Positions 9,576-19,435 of a stretch of 64,000 bases of DNA are shown in pieces. Position 1 is the first letter of the stretch. Every line of letters starts with the position of its first letter. The position numbers were made by a program, and so were the translations under genes. Source of the stretch: Pedobacter punctiformis (GTDB lineage Bacteria > Bacteroidota > Bacteroidia > Sphingobacteriales > Sphingobacteriaceae); assembly GCF_027213715.1 (NCBI RefSeq), contig NZ_JAPWGM010000001.1, positions 62,001 to 126,000 of the forward strand. Reading direction: 5' to 3'. The notes below the pieces were generated by a model that saw only the letters and a list, made by a program, of their open reading frames with translations, ran no database searches and had not been told where the DNA came from.

Positions 9576-11255
9576 ATGAGCGAATTAAACAAGTACAGTA
9601 AAACATTTACACAAGACCCAACACAACCTGCGGCACAAGCTATGCTTTACGGAATCGGATTAACCGATGCCGATATGCAAAAAGCACAGGTTGGTATTGC
9701 AAGCATGGGTTACGATGGTAACACCTGCAACATGCACTTAAATGACCTTGCAAAAGATGTCAAAAAAGGGGTTTGGGCAAATGATTTAGTGGGTTTGATT
9801 TTTAATACCATTGGTGTGAGTGATGGAATGAGTAACGGCACAGATGGCATGCGCTACTCTTTGGTAAGCCGTGATGTTATTGCAGACAGTATTGAAACCA
9901 TTTGTGGTGGACAATATTACGATGGTGTAATTGCCATTCCGGGTTGCGATAAAAACATGCCTGGAGCCATTATGGCGATGGCCCGTTTAGATCGTCCTTC
10001 CATTATGGTTTACGGAGGTACAATTGCACCGGGCCATTACAAAGGAGAAGAATTAAACATTGTTTCAGCATTTGAGGCTTTAGGTCAAAAAATTTGCGGA
10101 AATCTTTCTGATGAAGATTATACAGGCATCATCAAACATACTTGCCCGGGCGCAGGCGCTTGCGGTGGTATGTACACAGCGAATACAATGGCATCGGCAA
10201 TCGAAGCTTTAGGTATGAGCTTACCTTATTCTTCTTCTAATCCTGCAATAAGTGAAGAAAAGAAAAAAGAATGTCTTAATGCAGGAAAATACATCAAAAT
10301 ATTATTAGAAAAAGACATCAAGCCATCTGATATTATGACGAGAAAAGCATTTGAAAATGCCATTCGTTCTATTATCATTTTAGGTGGAAGTACAAATGCA
10401 GTATTGCATTTTATAGCAATGGGTAAAGCAATTGGCGTCGAAATTACGCAAGATGATTTCCAGCGGATGAGTGACGAAACCCCGGTTTTAGCCGATTTTA
10501 AACCAAGCGGAAAATATTTGATGCAGGATTTACACCAATATGGAGGCATTCCGGCAGTGTTAAAATATTTGCTAAATGAAGGTTTATTACATGGCGACTG
10601 CTTAACCGTAACGGGTAAAACTTTAGCAGAGAACCTGGCTGACGTTAAATCAGTTATGGATTATAACCAGAAAATTATCCAAAAATTAAGTGAGCCTATT
10701 AAAGCTACAGGTCACTTACAAATTCTTTATGGAAATCTGGCAGAAAAAGGTTCTGTTGCTAAAATCAGTGGTAAAGAAGGAGAAAAATTTGAAGGTCCGG
10801 CACGTGTATTTGATGGTGAGCACGACTTAATTGCAGGAATATCAAACGGCCGTGTAAAACCAGGTGATGTAATTGTAATTAAAAACGAAGGCCCTAAAGG
10901 TGCTCCAGGTATGCCTGAAATGTTAAAACCAACTTCGGCTATTATTGGTGCAGGATTAGGTAAATCAGTTGCGCTGATTACAGATGGTCGCTTTTCCGGT
11001 GGTACACATGGTTTTGTGGTGGGCCATATTACACCTGAGTCATATGATGGTGGTTTAATTGGACTGGTACAGGATGATGATCCGATTTTGATTGATGCGG
11101 TAAATAACATTATAAGCTTACAAGTTAGCGAAGAAGTGATTGCTGAACGCAGAAATAACTGGAAGCAACCTGCTTTAAAAGTCACTAAAGGAGTTTTATA
11201 CAAATATGCAAAAACCGTTTCAGATGCAGCAAGCGGTTGTGTTACAGACGAATAG
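9576..11255 (+). CDS. ilvD: Dihydroxy-acid dehydratase
   Basis: Dehydrates 2,3-dihydroxy acids to 2-oxo acids in valine and isoleucine synthesis; an iron-sulfur enzyme of the cytoplasm. Cluster-ligand cysteines are Cys51 (GNTCNMHL), Cys124 (GCDKNMPG) and Cys196 ([17 protein letters not shown]); the C-terminal half has [14 protein letters not shown]. Length 559 is normal. It lies immediately after attenuator 2 and is the first gene of the part of the operon under the second leader. Confidence 0.97.
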   Translation: MSELNKYSKTFTQDPTQPAAQAMLYGIGLTDADMQKAQVGIASMGYDGNTCNMHLNDLAKDVKKGVWANDLVGLIFNTIGVSDGMSNGTDGMRYSLVSRDVIADSIETICGGQYYDGVIAIPGCDKNMPGAIMAMARLDRPSIMVYGGTIAPGHYKGEELNIVSAFEALGQKICGNLSDEDYTGIIKHTCPGAGACGGMYTANTMASAIEALGMSLPYSSSNPAISEEKKKECLNAGKYIKILLEKDIKPSDIMTRKAFENAIRSIIILGGSTNAVLHFIAMGKAIGVEITQDDFQRMSDETPVLADFKPSGKYLMQDLHQYGGIPAVLKYLLNEGLLHGDCLTVTGKTLAENLADVKSVMDYNQKIIQKLSEPIKATGHLQILYGNLAEKGSVAKISGKEGEKFEGPARVFDGEHDLIAGISNGRVKPGDVIVIKNEGPKGAPGMPEMLKPTSAIIGAGLGKSVALITDGRFSGGTHGFVVGHITPESYDGGLIGLVQDDDPILIDAVNNIISLQVSEEVIAERRNNWKQPALKVTKGVLYKYAKTVSDAASGCVTDE

Positions 11256-11303
11256 AATATTAAAGCCATCCCGACGATAAATTAACATTTAAATGAATGC
11301 GAT

Positions 11304-11873
11304 ATGCAAATTATTAAAAGCATTGAGAGTAGAATTTATATAATAAGGGGTGAAAGAGTAATGTTGGATTTCGATCTGGCAAGTTTATACGAAGTTGAAA
11401 CCAAGGTATTAAATCAGGCAGTAAAACGAAATATAAAGCGTTTTCCAGATGATTTTATGTTCCGGCTTTCTCCGAATGAGTGGCACAGTATGCGGTCACA
11501 AATTGTGACCGCATATGAAGAAACGTTAAACCCATCATCTCAAATTGTGATGATAAACCAGAATAAAAGAAATACGATTATAACGCCATTTGCTTTTACC
11601 GAACAAGGCGTAGCTATGCTAAGTGGTGTTTTGAAGAGTGATAAGGCGATTAATATGAACATCGCCATTATGAGGGTTTTTGTTGATGTTCGGAAAATTT
11701 TGTTGAAGCAAAGCAATGTTAACGAACAACTAACAGAAATTAAAGAACGGATTGGTGAACATGATGTTCAGCTAAATGAGCTTTATGATGCAATGGAAAA
11801 TTTAATAGACGAGAAAATTGCTCAATTAAAGTGGAAAGACAGAGAGAAAATTGGGTTTAAAATTAAAGAATAA
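11304..11873 (+). CDS. ORF6N-domain DNA-binding protein
   Basis: The N-terminal two thirds match the ORF6N domain, a relative of phage KilA-N/antirepressor proteins: IESRIYIIRGERVMLDFDLA, LYEVETKVLNQAVKRN, RFPDDFMFRL, and FAFTEQGVAMLSGVL. A helical C-terminus follows. It is 189 residues, on the operon strand, 48 bases after ilvD and 22 bases before ilvB, so it probably shares their transcript. Such proteins normally sit in prophages and genomic islands, and their role in chromosomes is unknown. Two palindromes lie inside the gene (11489-11515 and 11534-11554). Confidence 0.82.
   Translation: MQIIKSIESRIYIIRGERVMLDFDLASLYEVETKVLNQAVKRNIKRFPDDFMFRLSPNEWHSMRSQIVTAYEETLNPSSQIVMINQNKRNTIITPFAFTEQGVAMLSGVLKSDKAINMNIAIMRVFVDVRKILLKQSNVNEQLTEIKERIGEHDVQLNELYDAMENLIDEKIAQLKWKDREKIGFKIKE
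11489..11515. promoter_or_regulatory. Perfect palindrome inside the ORF6N gene
   Basis: TATGCGGTCACAA (11489-11501) and TTGTGACCGCATA (11503-11515) are exact complements around one central base. It overlaps codons for MRSQIVTAY. A second, imperfect palindrome with the same CAAATTGTGA core follows at 11534-11554 (ATCATC/GATGAT arms). Pairs like this can be operators or RNA hairpins; function is unproven. Confidence 0.4.
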
Positions 11874-11895
11874 TAGAACCAGCAAAAACATAATT

Positions 11896-13650
11896 ATGGA
11901 AACTGCACAAGATATTACAATCGAAAATAAAGAGGTTAAGGCAGAAACCTCAAAAAAATTATTCAAGGGATCCGGTTCTCAGGTTTTATTGAATGGATTA
12001 ATTGAGGAAGGCGTAACCACAATTTTTGGTTATCCGGGTGGTGCAATCATGCCAATTTATGATGCCCTTTACGATTATGCCGATAAATTACAACACATTT
12101 TGGTTCGCCATGAGCAAGGTGGTATTCATGCTGCTCAGGGTTTTGCAAGAGCAAGTGGCGAAGTAGGCGTTGTCTTCGCAACGAGCGGACCCGGTGCCAC
12201 CAATCTGGTTACCGGTTTGGCTGATGCACAAATTGACAGTACACCACTGGTTTGTATCACCGGACAAGTTTTTGCTCATTTATTGGGTACAGATGCTTTT
12301 CAGGAAACAGATGTGATTAACATTACCACACCTGTTACCAAATGGAACTATCAGGTTACTGATGCAAAAGAAATTCCGGAGGTTTTGGCTAAGGCTTTTT
12401 ACATTGCAAAAAGTGGAAGACCAGGCCCGGTTTTAATCGATATTACTAAAAATGCACAATTACAAATTGAGGAATTTCCTGAATATGTAAAATGTAATCA
12501 CATCCGCAGCTACCGTCCGAAACCAAAGGTAAGAGTAGAATTTATTGAGCAGGCCGCCGCATTAATTAATACTGCAAAAAAACCATTCATATTATTCGGA
12601 CAAGGCGTTGTTTTAGGCAAAGCCGAAGAGGAATTTAAAGCCTTTATCAACAAAAGTGGTATTCCAGCTGCCTGGACAATTATGGGCGAGGGCGCCATTC
12701 CAACTTCTCACCCTCTGAATGTTGGTATGTTGGGTATGCATGGAAACTATGGCCCAAATGTTTTAACAAATGAAGCAGATGTAATTATCGCCATCGGAAT
12801 GCGTTTCGATGACCGCGTAACCGGTCGCTTGGATAAATATGCTAAACAGGCTAAGATTGTTCACTTAGATATTGATCCTGCTGAAATTGATAAAAATGTT
12901 AAGGCAGATGTTGGTGTTTGGGGGGATTGTAAAGAAACCCTTCCCCTATTGACCAATTTGGTTAATGAAAATAAACACGAAGATTGGTTGGCAAAGTTCA
13001 GAGACTATAACCAGCAGGAAATAGATCAGGTAATTACGCCTGAACTTTACCCGGAAGGTGATGAAATGACAATGGGCGAAGTATTGCGCAACATCAATGA
13101 AATTTGTGGTGGCAACGCCGTGATTGTAACCGATGTTGGTCAGCATCAAATGGTTGCCTGTCGTTATGCTAAATTTAACAATACCCGAAGCAACATTACT
13201 TCTGGCGGTTTAGGAACTATGGGTTTTGGTTTGCCGGCAGCAATAGGTGCCAAATACGGTGCTCCTGATAAAACTGTTATCGCCATTATTGGTGATGGTG
13301 GTTTCCAGATGACACCACAAGAGCTGGGTACCATTATGCAATTTGGTGCAGCAGTAAAAATTCTGATTTTAAATAACCGCTTCCTGGGCATGGTGCGCCA
13401 GTGGCAACAGCTATTCCACGAAAAACGTTATTCTTTCGTAAACATTACAAGTCCTGATTTTGTAGCACTTGCCAAATCTTACTACATTGATGGACAGATG
13501 GTTAATGAGCGTGCAAATTTAAGAGCTGCACTGGAAACCATGATTAACCACGAGGGTTCTTATTTATTAGAAGTTATGGTTGGAAGAGAAAACAACGTTT
13601 TCCCAATGGTACCACAAGGTTGCAGCGTTAGCGAAATCAGATTAAAATAA
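11896..13650 (+). CDS. ilvB: Acetolactate synthase, large (catalytic) subunit
   Basis: TPP- and FAD-dependent enzyme that condenses pyruvate with pyruvate or 2-oxobutyrate, the first common step to Val/Leu/Ile. It has the N-terminal pyrophosphate-domain motif with the catalytic Glu73 (RHEQGGIHAAQGFARASG), the central FAD-associated domain and the TPP/Mg motif starting GDGGFQM and ending in LNNRFLGMVRQWQ. The ATG at 11896 is preferred; an upstream start at 11851 would overlap the ORF6N gene and add unmatched residues. The regulatory subunit gene follows 25 bases downstream. Confidence 0.97.
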   Translation: METAQDITIENKEVKAETSKKLFKGSGSQVLLNGLIEEGVTTIFGYPGGAIMPIYDALYDYADKLQHILVRHEQGGIHAAQGFARASGEVGVVFATSGPGATNLVTGLADAQIDSTPLVCITGQVFAHLLGTDAFQETDVINITTPVTKWNYQVTDAKEIPEVLAKAFYIAKSGRPGPVLIDITKNAQLQIEEFPEYVKCNHIRSYRPKPKVRVEFIEQAAALINTAKKPFILFGQGVVLGKAEEEFKAFINKSGIPAAWTIMGEGAIPTSHPLNVGMLGMHGNYGPNVLTNEADVIIAIGMRFDDRVTGRLDKYAKQAKIVHLDIDPAEIDKNVKADVGVWGDCKETLPLLTNLVNENKHEDWLAKFRDYNQQEIDQVITPELYPEGDEMTMGEVLRNINEICGGNAVIVTDVGQHQMVACRYAKFNNTRSNITSGGLGTMGFGLPAAIGAKYGAPDKTVIAIIGDGGFQMTPQELGTIMQFGAAVKILILNNRFLGMVRQWQQLFHEKRYSFVNITSPDFVALAKSYYIDGQMVNERANLRAALETMINHEGSYLLEVMVGRENNVFPMVPQGCSVSEIRLK

Positions 13651-13675
13651 TTGCGGGTTATAAAGAGAAAATAAA

Positions 13676-14311
13676 ATGAGTACAATAGATCATTTACAAA
13701 ACAAAAATGCCCCTCTAGTTGATGGCAAAGAAGAATATACCATAACGGTTTATGCAGAAAACCGCATTGGTTTATTAAACAGGATTGCGATTATATTTTC
13801 GAAAAGAAAAATCAACATTGAGAGTTTAAACACCTCTCCTTCTGAAATTGACAGGATCCATCGTTTCAATATCGTGATCCATGAAGGTTATGAAGTGGTG
13901 AGAAAATTAGCCCGTCAGATTGAAAAACAGATCGAGGTATTGAAAGTTTACTTCAACACTAATGACGAAATTATCTGGCAGGAACTGGCTCTTTATAAAG
14001 TTTCGACAGATGAAATAGCAGAGAAAGTAACGGTAGAAAGATTATTGAGACAGTATGGTGCAAGCGCCGTAGTGATTCGTAAAGATTATACTGTTTTTGC
14101 AGTAACCGGGCATAAAGAAGAAACCGATGCTTTGATAAAAGCTTTAGAACCTTATGAGCTGATTGAGTTTGTACGCAGTGCAAGAGTTGCCATTATTAAA
14201 GACAGCGCTGGTTTCCACGAAAAACTGAAAGAATTTGAAGCTTTTGAACCTGGTGAAGAACTCATAGAAAACGAGTTTTTAGAAAAAGGCGAGAAAATAT
14301 TTACCATGTAG
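13676..14311 (+). CDS. ilvN: Acetolactate synthase, small (regulatory) subunit
   Basis: The N-terminal ACT domain (YTITVYAENRIGLLNRIAIIFSKR, then NIESLNTSPSEI) binds valine for feedback control, and the C-terminal ALS_ss_C domain follows (LLRQYGASAVVIRKDYTVFAVTG). At 211 residues it is longer than the roughly 160-residue bacterial form because of an acidic C-terminal tail. Its place directly after ilvB matches its role as subunit of the same complex. Confidence 0.94.
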   Translation: MSTIDHLQNKNAPLVDGKEEYTITVYAENRIGLLNRIAIIFSKRKINIESLNTSPSEIDRIHRFNIVIHEGYEVVRKLARQIEKQIEVLKVYFNTNDEIIWQELALYKVSTDEIAEKVTVERLLRQYGASAVVIRKDYTVFAVTGHKEETDALIKALEPYELIEFVRSARVAIIKDSAGFHEKLKEFEAFEPGEELIENEFLEKGEKIFTM

Positions 14312-14354
14312 TTGAGCAGTAATAATAAAAGCTGAAAGCAAGACCTGTAAAAAT

Positions 14355-14747
14355 ATGAAATGCAATAAAGCAATACCGGTTTTAAGAATATTCGATTACA
14401 ATAAAGCAATTGAGTTTTATGTAAACTGGTTGGGTTTTAAAATAGACTGGGAGCATCATTTTGAAGAAAATACCCCGGTTTATATGCAGGTTTCTTTTGC
14501 AGGGATAGAATTACATTTAAGTGAGCACCACGGTGATGGAACACCGGGAACACATTTGTATGTTGACTGTACTGGTTTAAAAGCATTTCATAAATCGATT
14601 ACTGACAAAAAGTATAAATACAACCGACCGGGTTTAGAAAAAACATTTTACGGAACCTGGTGTGTTACTGTTAATGATCCTTTTAACAATAAAATATCAT
14701 TTAATGAGGAGTTAAGCAAAGCCGAAAAATCAGAATTGCAAGACTAA
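14355..14747 (+). CDS. VOC-superfamily protein (glyoxalase/bleomycin-resistance-like)
   Basis: A 130-residue protein with the paired beta-alpha-beta-beta-beta VOC fold: IPVLRIFDYNKAIEFYVNWLGF at the start, AGIELHLSEHHGDG, and VNDPFNNKISFNEEL at the end. Such proteins bind metals and act as lyases, dioxygenases or antibiotic-binding proteins; the substrate is unknown. It sits between ilvN and ilvC on the operon strand, with 43 bases before it and 19 bases to the next gene, so it is probably co-transcribed although it has no known role in the pathway. Confidence 0.82.
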   Translation: MKCNKAIPVLRIFDYNKAIEFYVNWLGFKIDWEHHFEENTPVYMQVSFAGIELHLSEHHGDGTPGTHLYVDCTGLKAFHKSITDKKYKYNRPGLEKTFYGTWCVTVNDPFNNKISFNEELSKAEKSELQD

Positions 14748-14766
14748 AATTACAAGAAGAAATATA

Positions 14767-15228
14767 ATGAATCAGGTATTTGAATTTATAATAAACTCGC
14801 GAAAGGCATTTATTCAATTGGTAGATAGTTTAACCATCGAACAATTAAATAAAATTCCGGATGGCTACAACAATAACATCATTTGGAATTTTGGGCACAT
14901 CGTGGTAAGTACGCAAACCCTTTGCTACGTGAGGACCGGAATACTACAGGATGCAGGCTTAGTGAAGTTTAACGAGTACTACAAAAAAGATACCCGGCCA
15001 ACTTACACCGTTTCTAAAGAAGAAGTGGACGAACTAAAGGCGATTGCATTAGAAAGCATCAACAAAATAAAAGAAGATTATGCAAATGGTGTATTTCCTG
15101 ATATAACCCCATTCGCAACCTCAACTTATGGTACACAATTGAATAGTGTAGAGGAAATCCTCATTACTACTATTGGTCATGATAACCTGCATTATGGCTA
15201 TGCATGGGCACTGAAGAAAGTGATTTAA
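14767..15228 (+). CDS. DinB-family protein
   Basis: A 153-residue four-helix protein of the DinB/DUF664-like group, with conserved histidines typical of the metal site (WNFGHIVVSTQT near residue 45 and HDNLHYGYAW near the C-terminus). Members include thiol-dependent enzymes, but most have no known role. It follows the VOC gene by 19 bases inside the ilv-leu operon and precedes ilvC by 63 bases. There is no evident link to amino acid synthesis. Confidence 0.8.
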   Translation: MNQVFEFIINSRKAFIQLVDSLTIEQLNKIPDGYNNNIIWNFGHIVVSTQTLCYVRTGILQDAGLVKFNEYYKKDTRPTYTVSKEEVDELKAIALESINKIKEDYANGVFPDITPFATSTYGTQLNSVEEILITTIGHDNLHYGYAWALKKVI

Positions 15229-15291
15229 AAAAACGAATACCGTAATTAAAAAATATAAACCGATAATAAATAGAAATTAACCGATAAAACG

Positions 15292-16773
15292 ATGTCAAAT
15301 TATTTTAACACACTACCGCTTAGAGAAAAATTAAACCAGCTTGGTGTTTGCGATTTCATGGACAGTTCTGAATTTTTAGATGGCGTTAACGCACTAAAAG
15401 GCAAAAAACTTGTCGTTGTAGGTTGTGGTGCACAAGGCCTGAATCAAGGTTTGAACTTAAGAGATAGTGGTTTAGATGTAAGCTATACCTTACGTAAGGA
15501 AGCTATTGAAGGTAAAAGAGATTCATGGAAAAATGCAACTGAAAACAATTTTACAGTTGGCACTTATGAAGAACTTATCCCAAATGCGGATGTAGTAATT
15601 AACCTTACACCGGATAAGCAACATACTGCGGTTGTGAATGCAATTATGCCTTTGATGAAAGAAGGTGCTACTTTATTGTATTCGCATGGCTTTAACATTG
15701 TGGAAGAAGGTATGCAAATCCGTAAAGACTTAACCGTAATTATGGTTGCTCCAAAATGCCCGGGCAGTGAAGTTAGAGCAGAATATGTGAGAGGCTTCGG
15801 TGTACCAACTTTAATTGCTGTTCACCCTGAAAATGACCCTCAGGGCAAAGGTTTAGCACAGGCTAAAGCTTACTGCGTTGGTACCGGTGGTCACAGAGCT
15901 GGTGTTTTAAAATCATCTTTTGTAGCTGAAGTAAAATCTGATTTGATGGGCGAGCAAACTATTCTTTGCGGATTGTTGCAAACGGGTTCTATCTTATCTT
16001 TCGATAAAATGGTTGAAAAAGGAATCGAGGCTGGTTATGCATCTAAATTGGTTCAATATGGTGTTGAAGTAATTACCGAAGCCCTAAAACAAGGTGGTAT
16101 TACGGCAATGATGGATCGATTAAGTAATGTTGCAAAAATCAAAGCTTTTGAAATTTCTGAAGAATTGAAAGACATTATGCGTCCATTGTTCCAAAAACAC
16201 CAGGATGATATTATGAGTGGTGAGTTTAGTAAAACCATGATGGAAGACTGGGCTAATGGTGATAAAAACCTGTTGGCATGGAGAGCTGAAACTGGCGAAA
16301 CTGCTTTCGAAAAAACACCTGCGGGCGATGTTAAAATTGGCGAACAGGAATATTTTGACAATTATACTTTAATGGTTGCTTTTGTTAGAGCAGGTGTTGA
16401 ACTTGCTTTCGAAACGATGGTTCAGGCAGGTATTAAACCAGAATCTGCTTACTACGAATCATTACACGAAACGCCACTTATTGCAAATACCATTGCCCGT
16501 AAAAAGTTATTCGAAATGAACCGCGTAATTTCTGATACCGCTGAATACGGTTGTTACCTGTTTGATCAGGCTTGTAAACCACTACTGGGCGATTTTATGA
16601 AAAAAGTAGATACCGATTTAGTAGGTAAAAACTTTAACGAAGGTAAAGATGGTGCCGTAGATAACAGAACTTTAATTGCGGTAAATGATGTAATCCGTAA
16701 CCATGAAGTTGAAATTATCGGCGCAACATTGAGAAAAGCAATGACTGCAATGAAAGCGATTAAAACAGCATAA
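15292..16773 (+). CDS. ilvC: Ketol-acid reductoisomerase, class II (long form)
   Basis: NADPH- and Mg-dependent enzyme converting acetolactate to dihydroxyisovalerate. The Rossmann glycine motif [12 protein letters not shown] is near residue 42 and the acidic metal-binding helices follow (GLLQTGS, then repeated knotted domain). At 493 residues it is the class II form with a duplicated C-terminal knot, like the E. coli enzyme, rather than the 330-residue class I form. It is followed by a long hairpin and leuC. Confidence 0.97.
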   Translation: MSNYFNTLPLREKLNQLGVCDFMDSSEFLDGVNALKGKKLVVVGCGAQGLNQGLNLRDSGLDVSYTLRKEAIEGKRDSWKNATENNFTVGTYEELIPNADVVINLTPDKQHTAVVNAIMPLMKEGATLLYSHGFNIVEEGMQIRKDLTVIMVAPKCPGSEVRAEYVRGFGVPTLIAVHPENDPQGKGLAQAKAYCVGTGGHRAGVLKSSFVAEVKSDLMGEQTILCGLLQTGSILSFDKMVEKGIEAGYASKLVQYGVEVITEALKQGGITAMMDRLSNVAKIKAFEISEELKDIMRPLFQKHQDDIMSGEFSKTMMEDWANGDKNLLAWRAETGETAFEKTPAGDVKIGEQEYFDNYTLMVAFVRAGVELAFETMVQAGIKPESAYYESLHETPLIANTIARKKLFEMNRVISDTAEYGCYLFDQACKPLLGDFMKKVDTDLVGKNFNEGKDGAVDNRTLIAVNDVIRNHEVEIIGATLRKAMTAMKAIKTA

Positions 16774-16782
16774 AAATAAAAT

Positions 16783-16827
16783 GTCAATCCGGACTTATCA
16801 AAGAAATCTAGATAAGCCCGGATTGAC
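16783..16827. repeat. 17-bp inverted repeat between ilvC and leuC
   Basis: GTCAATCCGG and the following ACTTATC (16783-16799) pair with 16811-16827 with one A-C mismatch around an 11-base loop. No T-run follows on the operon strand, so it is not a standard terminator; it could be an mRNA-stabilising or processing hairpin. Confidence 0.7.
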
Positions 16828-16847
16828 TAACATTAAATAAAAACAAA

Positions 16848-18254
16848 ATGTCGAAAACATTAGTAGAAAAAATTTGGGATGCACACGTTGTAAAAAGTGA
16901 AGAAGGATTTCCTGATATTTTATACATTGATACACACTTAATACACGAGGTAACTTCTCCACAGGCTTTTGATGGCTTGCGTAAAAGAGGATTACCTGTT
17001 TTTCGTCCAAAACAAACCGTTGCAACGGCTGATCATAATGTACCTACGTTAAACCAGCTGTTGCCGATTAAGGAAGAACTTTCCCGTTATCAGGTAGACA
17101 TGCTCACAAAAAACTGTGCAGAATTCGGTATCGAATTATACGGCTTGGGTCATCCTTTCCAGGGAATTGTACACGTAATCGGTCCTGAGTTGGGCATTAC
17201 CCTGCCAGGAAAAACAATGGTTTGCGGCGATAGTCACACCTCTACACATGGTGCTTTTGGAGCCATTGCTTTTGGTATTGGTACCTCGCAGGTTGAACAG
17301 GTTTTTGCAACACAGTGTTTGTTGCAACAGAAACCTAAAACCATGAAAATTGAAGTTAACGGACAATTAGGTAAAGGAGTTTCTGCAAAAGACATCATTT
17401 TATACATCATCTCTAAAATATCTGCTGCCGGTGGTACAGGTTATTTTATTGAATATGCAGGTTCGGCTATTGAGGCTTTAAGTATGGAAGCCCGTATGAC
17501 CATTTGCAACATGAGTATAGAAATGGGTGCCAGAGGTGGATTAATTGCACCTGATCAGATTACATTCGATTATATCAAAGGCCGTGAGTTTGCCCCTGCA
17601 GATGCTGAATGGGATAAAGCTTTGGCTTACTGGAAAACTTTATATAGCGATGCCGATGCAAAATTTGATAGTGTTTTAACTTTCGATGCTGCAGACATTG
17701 CCCCAATGATTACCTACGGAACCAACCCAGGCATGGGCATGGGCATTCAGGAGCATATTCCTGCTACCAATGCACAACCTGAGAAAGAAAAACTCTCTTA
17801 CCAAAAAGCTTTGGATTATATGGGTTTTGATGATGATACTTCATTAATCGGAAAACCTGTTGATTATGTTTTTATTGGCAGTTGTACCAATTCGCGTATT
17901 GAAGATTTACGTGAAGTAGCTGATTTTGTAAAAGATAAACGCAAAGCTGATCATGTTACGGTTTGGATTGTTCCAGGTTCGAAACAGGTAGAACAGCAGG
18001 CTAAAAATGAAGGTTTGGACAAAATTTTCGAAGCGGCAGGTTTCCAATTGCGTGAACCAGGTTGCAGTGCATGTTTAGGAATGAATGAAGATAAAATTCC
18101 GGCAGGTAAATATTGTGTTTCTACTTCCAACAGGAATTTTGAAGGCAGACAAGGGCAAAATGCACGCACCCTGCTGGCAAGCCCGTTAACCGCAGCAGCA
18201 GCAGCAGTTACCGGAAAAATTACGGATGTAAGGGAATTATTAGAAAAGGTTTAA
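16848..18254 (+). CDS. leuC: 3-isopropylmalate dehydratase, large subunit
   Basis: Aconitase-family iron-sulfur subunit that isomerises 2- to 3-isopropylmalate in leucine synthesis together with LeuD. Cluster ligands are in IGSCTNSR and in the C-terminal GCSACLGMN; the substrate loops [13 protein letters not shown] and [11 protein letters not shown] are present. Length 468 is normal. Its partner leuD lies 1.2 kb further on, separated by two unrelated genes, which is unusual. Confidence 0.97.
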   Translation: MSKTLVEKIWDAHVVKSEEGFPDILYIDTHLIHEVTSPQAFDGLRKRGLPVFRPKQTVATADHNVPTLNQLLPIKEELSRYQVDMLTKNCAEFGIELYGLGHPFQGIVHVIGPELGITLPGKTMVCGDSHTSTHGAFGAIAFGIGTSQVEQVFATQCLLQQKPKTMKIEVNGQLGKGVSAKDIILYIISKISAAGGTGYFIEYAGSAIEALSMEARMTICNMSIEMGARGGLIAPDQITFDYIKGREFAPADAEWDKALAYWKTLYSDADAKFDSVLTFDAADIAPMITYGTNPGMGMGIQEHIPATNAQPEKEKLSYQKALDYMGFDDDTSLIGKPVDYVFIGSCTNSRIEDLREVADFVKDKRKADHVTVWIVPGSKQVEQQAKNEGLDKIFEAAGFQLREPGCSACLGMNEDKIPAGKYCVSTSNRNFEGRQGQNARTLLASPLTAAAAAVTGKITDVRELLEKV

Positions 18255-18257
18255 TCT

Positions 18258-18324
18258 ATTGTCATGCTGACGAAGGAAGCATCTGCCTAACGTTTATAGA
18301 TTCTTCGTTCCTCAAAATGACAAT
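18258..18324. repeat. Palindromic intergenic repeat, degenerate copy
   Basis: ATTGTCATGCTGACGAAGGA opens the element and its imperfect complement ends in CTCAAAATGACAAT. It is a diverged member of the family seen perfectly at 24356 and 38669. It lies between leuC and the ABM gene inside the operon. Confidence 0.7.
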
Positions 18325-18341
18325 GATCGAAATTTAAAAAT

Positions 18342-18635
18342 ATGATTTTAGAAGTTGCCATATTAAATGTAAAAAGTGGATTGTCAGTTGATTTTGAGAA
18401 AGCTTTTAAAGAAGCTGAAAAAATTATCTGCTCCATGAGTGGTTACATTTCACATCAGCTTCAAAAATGTATCGAAACAGAGGATAAATATATTTTACTG
18501 GTTCGTTGGGAAACTTTAGAAGCCCATACAAAGGGTTTCAGAACATCACCAGAATATCAGGATTGGAAAAAATTACTTCATCATTTTTATGATCCTTTTC
18601 CAACCGTTGAACATTATATAGAAGTAGAATACTAA
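18342..18635 (+). CDS. Antibiotic-biosynthesis-monooxygenase (ABM) domain protein
   Basis: A 97-residue dimeric alpha/beta-barrel (ABM) protein: EVAILNVKSGLSVDFEKAF, SMSGYISHQLQ, YILLVRWETLEAH and a C-terminal HFYDPFPTVEHY. The fold supports cofactor-free oxygenases, haem-degrading enzymes and stress proteins; no catalytic residue allows a finer call. It lies 12 bases before the methyltransferase gene, between leuC and leuD, and is probably part of the operon transcript. Confidence 0.8.
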   Translation: MILEVAILNVKSGLSVDFEKAFKEAEKIICSMSGYISHQLQKCIETEDKYILLVRWETLEAHTKGFRTSPEYQDWKKLLHHFYDPFPTVEHYIEVEY

Positions 18636-18647
18636 AAACAAAAAGTT

Positions 18648-19415
18648 ATGCCAGAAATAGTTTGGGATGCAACATTATACGACAAACAACATCACTTCGT
18701 ATCGGATTACGGAGCGGATGTATTGCAATGGCTGGCGCCAAAAGCAAATGAACATATTTTAGATGTAGGTTGCGGAACCGGTCAGCTGGCAGCGCAAATT
18801 GCTGCTTCCGGGGCCATTGTTTTAGGAACAGATGCATCTGCTGATATGATTGCTAATGCTAAGCTGGCCCATCCTGAACTAACTTTTGAAGTTGTTGATG
18901 GAACAAAACTCCATTACAGTGAAAACTTCGATGCTATTTTCAGTAATGCAACTTTCCACTGGATTGAAAATCAGCCGGCATTGGTTGAAGGTTTATTTAG
19001 AAGCTTAAAATCTGGCGGACGATTAGTTGCTGAATTTGGAGGCAAAGGAAACGTGAAAAGCATAACGAATGCCATTGCATCAGCTGCTCAGCAATTAGGG
19101 CTGGCCGATCAGGTGGTTAATGACTTTTGGTTTTTCCCCTCAATAAGTGCTTATACCACTTTATTAGAATCTAAAGGTTTTGAAGTGGAACAAGCCTGGT
19201 TATTTGACAGGCCAACCAAATTAATTGGCGAAGAAGGCATGTATGTTTGGATTAATCAATTTGCCCGGCACGCATTTAAAAATTTAGATGCAACACAGGC
19301 AGAATCCATTAAAAACCTAGCCGTAGAAATCCTGAAGCCTGATTATTTTATAAACGGCGAATGGGTAGCAGATTACAGAAGATTGAGAATAAAAGCCTGG
19401 AAAGCGAAAGCTTAA
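18648..19415 (+). CDS. Class I SAM-dependent methyltransferase
   Basis: A 255-residue methyltransferase with motif I ILDVGCGTGQLAAQIAASGA (residues 38-57), GTDAS at the end of strand 2, and FDAIFSNATFHWI for motif IV. It resembles trans-aconitate methyltransferase and related small-molecule enzymes. Because aconitate-like isopropylmalate intermediates are made by LeuC/LeuD on both sides, a role in methylating a by-product of that reaction is conceivable, but this is only inference from neighbours. It sits 20 bases before leuD. Confidence 0.85.
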   Translation: MPEIVWDATLYDKQHHFVSDYGADVLQWLAPKANEHILDVGCGTGQLAAQIAASGAIVLGTDASADMIANAKLAHPELTFEVVDGTKLHYSENFDAIFSNATFHWIENQPALVEGLFRSLKSGGRLVAEFGGKGNVKSITNAIASAAQQLGLADQVVNDFWFFPSISAYTTLLESKGFEVEQAWLFDRPTKLIGEEGMYVWINQFARHAFKNLDATQAESIKNLAVEILKPDYFINGEWVADYRRLRIKAWKAKA

Positions 19416-19435
19416 GGAAAAAAGAATAAAGCGAG

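Noticed and set aside
10727..11269. Minus-strand 180-residue frame inside ilvD
   Set aside because: It is a shadow of a highly conserved gene; no family pattern in the translation.
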